DNA from: Candidatus Omnitrophota bacterium
GTDB taxonomy: Bacteria; Omnitrophota; Gorgyraeia; Aquiviventales; Aquiviventaceae
NCBI GenBank assembly: GCA_016198915.1
Contig: JACQHS010000030.1
Location: 1 to 10,983 of the forward strand
Reading direction: 5' to 3'
Length of the DNA stretch: 10,983 nt
The notes under the pieces are model-generated. The model was not told the DNA's origin, ran no database searches, and saw only the letters and a list, made by a program, of their open reading frames with translations. The position numbers and the translations under genes are program-made. Positions 1-6,760 of this stretch are shown in pieces. Every line of letters starts with the position of its first letter. Within the stretch, counting starts at the first letter, position 1.

Positions 1-589
1 CACGCTGCTGCCCAACACCGCCGGCTGCTACACCGCCGACGATGCCGTTCGGACCGCAGCACTCGGGCGTGAAGCCGGGCTCTCACACCTCGTGAAGCTG
101 GAAGTGATCGGCGATCCCAAAACGCTGCTGCCGGACACCGAAGCGCTGCTTGAGGCGACCCGCGTGCTGGTCAAAGACGGATTTGTGGTCATGCCGTACA
201 CCAACGATGACCCGATCATGGCCAAGAAACTGCAGGATGCGGGGGCCGCCTGCGTCATGCCGCTGGCCGCACCCATCGGCTCCGGGCAGGGGATCGTCAA
301 TCCGCTGAATATCCGGTTCATCCTCGAGGCGGTCACGGTGCCGGTCATCGTCGATGCCGGGGTCGGCACCGCCTCGGATGCAGCGGTCGCGATGGAGCTG
401 GGGTCAGACGGGGTCCTCATGAACACCGCGATCGCCTGCGCCAAGGACCCGGTGAAGATGGCCCATGCCATGCGCCTCGCGGTTGAGGCCGGCCGGCTCG
501 CCTATGAAGCCGGGCGAATTCCCAAGAAGCCCTACGCCGGCGCGTCCAGTCCCACCGAGGGTCTCCTGACCGAACCGTCCACTCGATGA
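1..589 (+). CDS. thiG: Thiazole synthase ThiG, C-terminal part (5' end outside window)
   Basis: ThiG forms the thiazole phosphate ring of thiamine from deoxyxylulose phosphate, dehydroglycine and ThiS thiocarboxylate in the cytoplasm. The reading frame is open from base 2. It shows the family's conserved run: LLPNTAGCYTADDAV, then VKLEVIGD (its Lys is the expected Schiff-base lysine), PYTNDDPIMA, the phosphate-binding MPLAAPIGSGQGI, and VIVDAGVGTASDAA followed by MELGSDGVLMNTAIA. The end (YAGASSP) is the normal family ending with a short extra tail. About 195 codons are present, so roughly the first quarter is missing upstream. The TGA stop overlaps the ATG of the next gene (ATGA), indicating translational coupling. 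No other thi gene is visible downstream. Identification is secure from motifs. Confidence 0.96.
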   Translation, partial: TLLPNTAGCYTADDAVRTAALGREAGLSHLVKLEVIGDPKTLLPDTEALLEATRVLVKDGFVVMPYTNDDPIMAKKLQDAGAACVMPLAAPIGSGQGIVNPLNIRFILEAVTVPVIVDAGVGTASDAAVAMELGSDGVLMNTAIACAKDPVKMAHAMRLAVEAGRLAYEAGRIPKKPYAGASSPTEGLLTEPSTR

Positions 590-3500
590 CCGTGGCGCGT
601 GACGCAGAACTGCGTGCCGTCGTCCGCAATATCTTTATCTGCTACTTCCTCTCGGGTGCTGCGGGTCTTGTCTATCAAGTCCTGTGGCTGCGCAAGCTCC
701 TGCTGGTGTTCGGCAGCACCGTCTACGCGGTCGCCGCGGTTTTGACCGTGTTCTTCGGCGGGCTGGCGCTGGGGAGCTGGTGGTTTGGCCGGCTGATCGA
801 CCGCCACGAGGAGGCGGGCCTGCGCTGGTACGCCGCCTTGGAGGCCGGGATCGGGCTGTACGCCTTCGTCACCCTGCCGCTGTTTGACGCGATCCAGCAG
901 CTCTACATCCCCCTGTACCGCGCGTCTGGATTTTCGACGCCGGCGCTGGTGGCCTCGTCCTTTGCCTGTTCGGCGTTGATCCTGCTGGTGCCGACCACGC
1001 TGTTGGGGGGGACGTTTCCGGTCTTGAGCCGGTTCCTGATCCGGACCAGCGAAGAGCGGGGGGTGAAGATCGCCGGGCTCTACGGCATCAACACGGCCGG
1101 GGCCATGGCGGGCACGCTGCTCGTCTACTTCGTGGGGCTGCCGGTCCTTGGACTCTTCCGGACGTTGCTGTGCGCCGGCGTGTCGAACCTCGGGATCGGG
1201 GTGCTGTGCCTGGCGTTTGACCGCCATCTCGAGAGCCTCGGCTTCCGCAGGCCGGCGCCGGCGAGTCCTGCCGCAGTCAGCGCACCCGAGGAGTCGCCGC
1301 TGCGCCTTCGATGGCTGCTTGCCGCGTTTGGGCTCTCCGGGTTCTCGGCGATGGTCTATGAAGTCGCGTGGACCCGGACCCTGAGCCTGGTGGTCGGCAG
1401 TTCCACCTATGCGTTCTGCATTATGCTCGCGACATTCCTTGGCGGCATGGCCGCGGGCAGCGCGTGGGCGCGGCGAGCGTTGCGGCAACGGCCGGCCACG
1501 ATCCCGCAATTCATCACGATTGAGATCGTGTTAGGCCTCTATGGGCTCTTTTCGATCCCATTCTTCAATCAGTTGCCAGAATGGTTCGTCAGGCTCTGGC
1601 CGCTGACCGGCGGATCATTCACCGGGATGTCATGGCTGCAATTTGTCCTCTGCGCCTCGGCCATGATCATTCCCACGTACCTCATGGGGTTTCTCTTTCC
1701 CGTCGTGAGTGATCTTGTCACCCGGCGCTTCGCCCACCTTGGCCGGCAGCTTGGCAGCGCCTACGCCATCAATACCCTGGGGGGGATTGCCGGCTCATTC
1801 CTGGCCGGCTTTGTCCTCATCCCGCTGTTGGGGCTTCCCCTGGCGATTGTCGTCGCCGCGATCATCAATCTGCTGGCCGCCGGCATTCTGTACCTGCAGT
1901 CCGGGACGGCGGCCGTGTGGTTGCGCGTAGCGCTGACCACCGCGTCGCTGCTCGGGGCGGTCGTGCTGAGCCATACGGTGATCCTGCCGGTCTGGCGCCA
2001 GCAGCTGTTCGCCGCCGGCGCCTATCTGAATCCTGAAAACTACCGGAACACCACGGTCGGAAAGGGGGTCGCCTCCTCCAAGATTCTCTACTACAAAGAC
2101 AGCCTCAATGCGACCGTGAGCGTCCACCAGGTTGGAGAAGCGATCTTCCTCAAAGTCGGCGGGAAAACTGACGCGTCCAGCGGTCTGGACATGGGCACGC
2201 AAGTCCTCTCGGCGCACATCCCGCTGTTGCTGCACGATCAGCCGCAGTCTGTCCTGGTCATCGGGCTGGGCAGCGGGGTCACGCTGGGCCAGGCAGGACG
2301 CCATCCCGTGACGACCTTGCACTGCGCGGAGCTTGATCCGGCCGTGATTGAGGCGGCGCGGTTCTTTAAGGCGCAGAATGACGGCGTCCATGACGATCCG
2401 CGGGTGACCATCTTTCCCGCCGACGGGCGCAACTTCCTGCTGGCAAGCCCGCGACAGTACGACGTCATCATCTCTGAGCCCTCGAACCCCTGGATGTCCG
2501 GGATCGGATATCTGTTCACCCAGGAGTTCTACCGGCTGGCCAAGCGGCGGCTGGCGCCCGGCGGACTGATGGCCCAGTGGCTTCAGCTCTACCGCATCAC
2601 CCCGGGCGACGTGAAGCTCATCCTCAAGACGTTCCATGCGGAATTTCCGCATGTCTCCGTGTGGTCCACGCTTCAAGGGGACCTGTTGCTCGTCGGCTCA
2701 ATGACGCCGCACCAGCGCACGTACGAGCAGCTCGCGAGGCGCATGGCGCTGCCAGCAGTCCGTGAGGGCTTGGCGGCTGTCCGGGTCACGACGCCTGAGG
2801 TGCTGCTGCAATCGTTCCTATTTGGAGCGGCGGAACTCGAGCAGCTGACGTCGGATGCGCCCTGGGTCCATGTGGATGACCAGCCGTGGCTCGAGTTCAG
2901 CGCTCCGAAGGCGCTCTACCTCGGCCCCATCGTGAAGACCAACGCCGACGGACTGGAGCGGTTTCAGATCTCGCCGCAGTCCCTCGTGCCGGACTATGAC
3001 GCGTCGCGGGAAGACGAGGCGTTCTACCAGGATCTGGGGGCGATGTGGAGTTCTCGTCTACAGTTCGACAAAGCCCGCAAGGCTCTGGAACAGGCGGTCG
3101 CCGTCAATCCGGCCTCCAGCGAAGCCCGGGGACAGCTCGGAGCGCTCTACCTCAGGCTGCAGGAGTTCTTGAAGGCGGAAGCTGCGCTCACGCAGGCGGC
3201 GGCCTTGGCGCCGGACGATCCGAAGCCGTACCGGCTGCTTGCCCGGCTGCACTGGCAGCAGCAGCAACGGCAGCTCGCCCAGCAGTTCTATCTGCAGGCC
3301 GCCAGTCTCGAGGTGCCTGACAGCGCCTTCGCAGAAGAGCTTGGCGATTGCTGGAAGGAGGATCACTACGCTGTGGCGGCCGAGTTTTATCGGTCCGCGA
3401 TGTCGCAGGACGGAGGCGGCCGGCCCGCCTTGGTGGGCGACTACGCAGAGGTCCTCACCAAGATGCGATCGTGGACCGCCGCTGAGCACGTCCTGACCTT

Positions 3501-3777
3501 TGGGGTGCGCGCCTTTCCCGAGGACGCGGGATTTCCGGAAAAGCTGGGTGAGGCGTGGCTGGCACAGGGGCGAACGCTCGACGCTGAGTCGTCCTTTCAG
3601 CGGGCGCTCGCCGTTGCACCGGGCACCGCGCAGGCGTATTATGGATTGGCGCGCATCGCGCTCAGCCAGGGGCGTTCGGAGCAGGCGCTGCAGTATCTTC
3701 GCACCGGGCTGCGCTACGACCCCTACCATCGCGATGCGTTAGCCCTGATGCAGCGGATTCAGCACGGGAAGACGTAA
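586..3777 (+). CDS. Fused MFS-like membrane / spermidine-synthase-like / TPR protein
   Basis: This is a three-module protein. Residues ~14-470 hold about 13 hydrophobic segments in two related halves: FLSGAAGLVYQVLWLR against FGLSGFSAMVYEVAWTR, and INTAGAMAGTLLVYFVG against INTLGGIAGSFLAGFVL. Residues ~500-700 resemble a spermidine synthase: YYKD at 502-505, a SAM-type glycine loop VLVIGLGSGVTLG at 556-568, acidic E582 in CAELDP, and DVIISEPSNPW at 626-636. In true aminopropyltransferases the last motif usually reads DSSDP with catalytic Asp; here the positions are E631 and N634. Residues ~810-1063 contain TPR-like helix pairs, for example 813-914 and 984-1055. Such fused MFS/SpeE proteins are known, but their substrate is generally unassigned, and polyamine synthesis should not be assumed. 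The ATG lies in the thiG stop overlap; leuB follows after 2 bp. Confidence 0.88.
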   Translation: MTVARDAELRAVVRNIFICYFLSGAAGLVYQVLWLRKLLLVFGSTVYAVAAVLTVFFGGLALGSWWFGRLIDRHEEAGLRWYAALEAGIGLYAFVTLPLFDAIQQLYIPLYRASGFSTPALVASSFACSALILLVPTTLLGGTFPVLSRFLIRTSEERGVKIAGLYGINTAGAMAGTLLVYFVGLPVLGLFRTLLCAGVSNLGIGVLCLAFDRHLESLGFRRPAPASPAAVSAPEESPLRLRWLLAAFGLSGFSAMVYEVAWTRTLSLVVGSSTYAFCIMLATFLGGMAAGSAWARRALRQRPATIPQFITIEIVLGLYGLFSIPFFNQLPEWFVRLWPLTGGSFTGMSWLQFVLCASAMIIPTYLMGFLFPVVSDLVTRRFAHLGRQLGSAYAINTLGGIAGSFLAGFVLIPLLGLPLAIVVAAIINLLAAGILYLQSGTAAVWLRVALTTASLLGAVVLSHTVILPVWRQQLFAAGAYLNPENYRNTTVGKGVASSKILYYKDSLNATVSVHQVGEAIFLKVGGKTDASSGLDMGTQVLSAHIPLLLHDQPQSVLVIGLGSGVTLGQAGRHPVTTLHCAELDPAVIEAARFFKAQNDGVHDDPRVTIFPADGRNFLLASPRQYDVIISEPSNPWMSGIGYLFTQEFYRLAKRRLAPGGLMAQWLQLYRITPGDVKLILKTFHAEFPHVSVWSTLQGDLLLVGSMTPHQRTYEQLARRMALPAVREGLAAVRVTTPEVLLQSFLFGAAELEQLTSDAPWVHVDDQPWLEFSAPKALYLGPIVKTNADGLERFQISPQSLVPDYDASREDEAFYQDLGAMWSSRLQFDKARKALEQAVAVNPASSEARGQLGALYLRLQEFLKAEAALTQAAALAPDDPKPYRLLARLHWQQQQRQLAQQFYLQAASLEVPDSAFAEELGDCWKEDHYAVAAEFYRSAMSQDGGGRPALVGDYAEVLTKMRSWTAAEHVLTFGVRAFPEDAGFPEKLGEAWLAQGRTLDAESSFQRALAVAPGTAQAYYGLARIALSQGRSEQALQYLRTGLRYDPYHRDALALMQRIQHGKT

Positions 3778-3779
3778 CC

Positions 3780-4898
3780 ATGCGCACGACGGCACCGACC
3801 GCTCAACCAGCCGGCCCGCGCACCGCGACGCGAACGTACCGGATCGCGGTGATTCCCGGCGATGGGACCGGCCCTGAAGTCATCCGAGAGGGAACCAAGG
3901 TGCTCGCCGCCGCCGCCTCCCGGGCAGGATTCCGCGTGGAGTGGCGGCCGTACGACCTGGGCGGTGCGCGGTATCTGAAGACGAACGACACGCTGCCGGA
4001 TTCGGTGCTCAAGGAGCTGCGGGAGGTCGACGCAATCTATCTCGGCGCGATCGGACATCCTGACGTCAAGCCCGGGATCCTGGAGCACGGCATCCTGTTG
4101 AAGCTGCGCTTTGCGCTGGACCAGTACATCAACCTGCGGCCGGTGAAGCTGTATCCGGGCGTCTGGACGCCGCTCAAAGACAAAGGCCCTGAGCACATTG
4201 ACTTTGTCGTCGTGCGGGAAAACACCGAAGGCCTCTATGTGGGAGCGGGCGGCTTCTCGAAACGGGGCACGCCGGATGAGGTCGCGCTGCAAACATCCAT
4301 CAACACCCGCCGGGGTGTTGAACGGTGTGTTCGGTTTGCCTTTGACTATACCCGCAAGCGAGCGAAACGTAAGAAGCTGACTTTTTGCGGCAAGACGAAC
4401 GTGCTGACGTATGCCCATGATTTATGGGAGCGCGTCTTCTATGAGGTGGCTAAGGAGTATACGGACGTCCAAACCGACTATACGCATGTGGACGCCTGCT
4501 GCATGTGGATGGTGAAGAACCCGGAGTGGTTCGACGTCATCGTCACCGACAACATGTTCGGCGATATCATCACGGACCTTGGGGCCATGATCCAGGGCGG
4601 CATGGGGATCGCCGCCGGCGGCAACCTCAACCCCCAGGGGGTCTCGATGTTCGAGCCTATCGGCGGCTCGGCCCCGAAGTACACGGGGCAGAACGCCATC
4701 AATCCGCTGGCGGCGATCTGCGCAGGCTCCATGATGCTCGAGCAGCTCGGCGAGACGAAAGCGGCGGCTGCGATCGAGCAGGCGGTCATGCAGGTGACTG
4801 GCACGAAGCTCAAAAGCCTCGCCGCAGGACAAATGGGATACTCAACATCGGAAGTTGGAGATCTCGTCGTTAAGGCACTCAATGAAAAATCGATATAA
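3780..4898 (+). CDS. leuB: 3-isopropylmalate dehydrogenase family protein (probable LeuB)
   Basis: This is a cytoplasmic beta-decarboxylating dehydrogenase, most likely converting 3-isopropylmalate to 2-oxoisocaproate in leucine synthesis. It has IAVIPGDGTGPEV near the N-terminus, LLKLR (R110) and NLRP (R120) for substrate carboxylates, RENTEGLY at 146-153 (R146, Y153), K205 in GKTNV, and acidic metal ligands D238, D262 and D266 in the NMFGDIITD segment. LLKLR fits IPMDH better than isocitrate dehydrogenase, which has Ser there, but DQYINLRPVKLYPG also resembles D-malate/tartrate dehydrogenases. GSAPKY at 296-301 carries the Lys-Tyr pair linked to NADP use in isocitrate dehydrogenase, where NAD-type LeuB usually has Asp-Ile. 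About 19 residues precede the first core strand. At 372 residues it is of normal size. No leuC or leuD is in view. Confidence 0.8.
   Translation: MRTTAPTAQPAGPRTATRTYRIAVIPGDGTGPEVIREGTKVLAAAASRAGFRVEWRPYDLGGARYLKTNDTLPDSVLKELREVDAIYLGAIGHPDVKPGILEHGILLKLRFALDQYINLRPVKLYPGVWTPLKDKGPEHIDFVVVRENTEGLYVGAGGFSKRGTPDEVALQTSINTRRGVERCVRFAFDYTRKRAKRKKLTFCGKTNVLTYAHDLWERVFYEVAKEYTDVQTDYTHVDACCMWMVKNPEWFDVIVTDNMFGDIITDLGAMIQGGMGIAAGGNLNPQGVSMFEPIGGSAPKYTGQNAINPLAAICAGSMMLEQLGETKAAAAIEQAVMQVTGTKLKSLAAGQMGYSTSEVGDLVVKALNEKSI
4871..4875 (+). promoter_or_regulatory. Ribosome binding site deciding the asd start
   Basis: TAAGG lies 6 bases before the ATG at 4882, inside the 3' end of leuB. It supports that ATG over the in-frame TTG at 4855, which would add nine residues (MEISSLRHS) with no resemblance to the family N-terminus and no good spacing to a purine stretch. 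Confidence 0.6.
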
Positions 4899-5949
4899 CG
4901 TTGCGGTTGTCGGCGCCACAGGCGCTGTCGGTACCGAGATGCTCCGCGTCCTGGCCCAGCGCCGCTTTCCCGTCAAACGGATCCGGCTGCTGGCCTCCGT
5001 GCGTTCCCAAGGCCGGCGCCTGGCCTTCAATGGTTCAAGCCAGCGGGTGGAGACGTTGCGAAACCGCTCCTTTGACGGGATTGACGTCGCGCTCTTCAGC
5101 GCCGGCGCTGGCCGCAGTCTGGAGTTTGCGCCGGAAGCCGTCAAGCGGGGTGCTGTGGTCGTGGACAACTCCAGCGCCTTTCGGATGGCGCCGGAGGTGC
5201 CGCTCGTCGTGCCGGAGGTCAACCCTCAGGCGCTGAAACGCCACGCAGGGCTTGTCGCCAATCCGAACTGCTCGACCATCATCATGCTCGTGCCGCTCGC
5301 CCCCCTCCATGCGGTCGCCGGGATCAAACGGATCATCGTTTCCACCTACCAGTCGGTGTCCGGCGCTGGCGCCAAAGCCATGTGGCAGCTTCTAACAGAA
5401 ACACGGCAGGCGCTTCGTGCGCTCAAGGCTCAAGGCTCAAGGCTCAAGGTTGAAGTTTTTGAAAGGCCTCGAGCCTCCAGCCTCGAGCCTCGAGCGCTGC
5501 CGAAGCAGATTGCGTTCAACGTCATCCCGCAAGTGGACATCTTCCTCGATAACCGCTCCACCAAGGAAGAGATGAAGATGGTGAACGAGACTCGCAAGAT
5601 CCTTGAGGAGCCGCGGCTGGCGATCTCTGCAACCTGCGTGCGGGTGCCGGTGTTCGTGGCGCATGCCGAAGCGATCTGGATTGAAACCGAGCGGCCGCTG
5701 TCGGTTGCCCGCGCCCGTCAGCTCTTGCGTCGCGCGCCAGGCGTTCGGGTGGTTGATGACCCGGTCAACGGCGCCTACCCGCTGCCCCTCGCCGCCGCCG
5801 GACAGGATGACGTCCTCGTGGGCCGGCTGCGGAAAGACGACTCCGTGAAACACGGCCTGACGCTGTGGGTCAGCGGCGACAACCTTCGCAAGGGTGCCGC
5901 GACCAACGCCGTTCAAATCGCGGAGCTGCTGATAAAGCGTGACAAGTGA
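4882..5949 (+). CDS. asd: Aspartate-semialdehyde dehydrogenase with in-frame insertion
   Basis: Asd reduces aspartyl phosphate to aspartate semialdehyde with NADPH, the branch point to lysine/diaminopimelate, threonine and methionine. The protein has 355 residues from the chosen ATG. It shows the NADP loop VVGATGAVG (9-17), nucleophile C130 in NPNCST, Q157 in YQSVSGAG, and R254 and H261 in RVPVFVAHAE. The spacings C-Q (27) and R-H (7) equal those of E. coli Asd (C135, Q162, R267, H274). Between the helix ending ETRQALRA and the strand IAFNVIPQVD there are about 25 extra residues (181-205), encoded by a palindromic repeat listed separately. All catalytic residues are intact, so the enzyme is probably active. 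The gene overlaps leuB by 17 bp, and its TGA lies within a second palindrome. Confidence 0.95.
   Translation: MKNRYNVAVVGATGAVGTEMLRVLAQRRFPVKRIRLLASVRSQGRRLAFNGSSQRVETLRNRSFDGIDVALFSAGAGRSLEFAPEAVKRGAVVVDNSSAFRMAPEVPLVVPEVNPQALKRHAGLVANPNCSTIIMLVPLAPLHAVAGIKRIIVSTYQSVSGAGAKAMWQLLTETRQALRALKAQGSRLKVEVFERPRASSLEPRALPKQIAFNVIPQVDIFLDNRSTKEEMKMVNETRKILEEPRLAISATCVRVPVFVAHAEAIWIETERPLSVARARQLLRRAPGVRVVDDPVNGAYPLPLAAAGQDDVLVGRLRKDDSVKHGLTLWVSGDNLRKGAATNAVQIAELLIKRDK
5421..5495. repeat. Heptamer-built palindrome inserted in frame within asd
   Basis: The left arm is four exact copies of GCTCAAG (5421-5448) plus one G. The right arm is four 7-mers, CCTCGAG, CCTCCAG, CCTCGAG, CCTCGAG (5467-5494), plus C. 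The arms are inverted complements with about one A/C mismatch per 7 bases, around a 17-base centre. The element is 75 bp, exactly 25 codons, and keeps the asd frame open. It encodes a basic, low-complexity stretch (LKAQGSRLKVEVFERPRASS and onward) not expected in Asd. Confidence 0.85.
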
Positions 5950-5998
5950 CACGCGACAAGTGACACGTTCGTGTCACATGTAACTTGTCACGTGTCAC
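5939..5998. repeat. Heptamer-built palindrome at the asd/truA junction
   Basis: The left arm has four 7-mers (GTGACAA, GTGACAC, GCGACAA, GTGACAC). After the 4-base centre GTTC come four right-arm 7-mers (GTGTCAC, ATGTAAC, TTGTCAC, GTGTCAC). The inner stem GTGACACG/CGTGTCAC pairs perfectly, and an outer 14-bp stem has one mismatch. The asd stop TGA (5947-5949) lies within the left arm. It could form a strong RNA hairpin between asd and truA; no U-tract follows, so it is not a typical terminator. Confidence 0.85.
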
Positions 5999-6007
5999 GT
6001 CCTTCCT

Positions 6008-6760
6008 ATGAGAACCCTCAAGCTCACCATCGCGTATGACGGCACCCGCTATGTAGGTTGGCAAATCCAGAAGGGCCGCAGACCGACGATCCAGGGGACA
6101 TTAGAACGCGTCCTGAAGCAAATCCTGCGAGAGCCGGTAAAGGTGGTGGGCAGCGGACGGACGGATGCGGGCGTGCATGCGCTGGCGCAAGTCGCGCACG
6201 TGAGAACGCACAGCGCGATGCCGCGCCACCGCCTGCTGCGCTCAGTCAACGCGCTGCTGCCTTCAGATATTTCGGTGCCCAAGATCGAGGAGGCTGAGCC
6301 CTCGTTTCACGCGCGGTTTCACGCCGTGAGCAAACGGTATCGGTACCGCATCTTCCTCGGCGGTGTGGTGCCGCCGTTCATCCGGCCGTACGTCCACCAT
6401 GTCCCCAGACCGCTCAATCTGTCCCTGATGCGTCGTGAGGCGGCGGCGCTTGCGGGACGGCACGATTTCCGGGCGTTCGCTCAGGCGGCTCGGAGGAGGC
6501 GGGGGACTATTCGGCGGCTCACCGATATCCAGGTGATCCGGCGGGGCTCAGAACTCCAGGTGGAGGTCGAGGGGAGCGGCTTCTTGCACACGATGGTCCG
6601 CAGCATCGTGGGAACGCTGCTCGACGTGGGGCGCGGCCGGTTGCCTGCGGGGACGATCCGGAGGATGCTGCGAAGGGGCGACCGGCGTCTGGCGGGGATG
6701 ACGGCTCCGGCGCACGGGCTGGCCCTCGTCTCAGTGACGTATCCGGACGAGACGTGCTAG
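6008..6760 (+). CDS. truA: tRNA pseudouridine(38-40) synthase TruA
   Basis: TruA isomerises uridines 38-40 in the anticodon arm of tRNAs. The 250-residue product has the family N-terminus (LTIAYDGTRYVGWQ), the catalytic motif GSGRTDAGVHALAQ with D53 as the nucleophile, then SFHARFHAVSKRYRYRI, the conserved FRAFAQAA segment and the C-terminal GSGFLHTMVRSIVGTLLDVGRG. Length is normal for the bacterial enzyme. The start is the ATG 58 bases after the asd stop; no purine-rich ribosome site is visible before it, only the palindrome and a pyrimidine stretch (CCTTCCT). It may depend on readthrough from asd or on structure at the junction. Its TAG overlaps the stop of the opposing pilus gene. Confidence 0.97.
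   Translation: MRTLKLTIAYDGTRYVGWQIQKGRRPTIQGTLERVLKQILREPVKVVGSGRTDAGVHALAQVAHVRTHSAMPRHRLLRSVNALLPSDISVPKIEEAEPSFHARFHAVSKRYRYRIFLGGVVPPFIRPYVHHVPRPLNLSLMRREAAALAGRHDFRAFAQAARRRRGTIRRLTDIQVIRRGSELQVEVEGSGFLHTMVRSIVGTLLDVGRGRLPAGTIRRMLRRGDRRLAGMTAPAHGLALVSVTYPDETC

Noticed and set aside
532..1509. Long - strand open frame (325 codons) opposite the MFS/SpeE gene
   Set aside because: Highly Arg/Gln/Pro-rich translation without motifs, lying wholly opposite a gene with clear family signatures; typical antisense openness in GC-rich DNA. The 293-codon frame at 1795-2676 is rejected for the same reason.
4855..4881. Upstream TTG start for asd
   Set aside because: The added nine residues do not match the family N-terminus, and a better ribosome site precedes the ATG at 4882.
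5421..5495. CRISPR-like or minisatellite array
   Set aside because: Units are 7 bases, contiguous, and inverted about a centre; there are no spacers.
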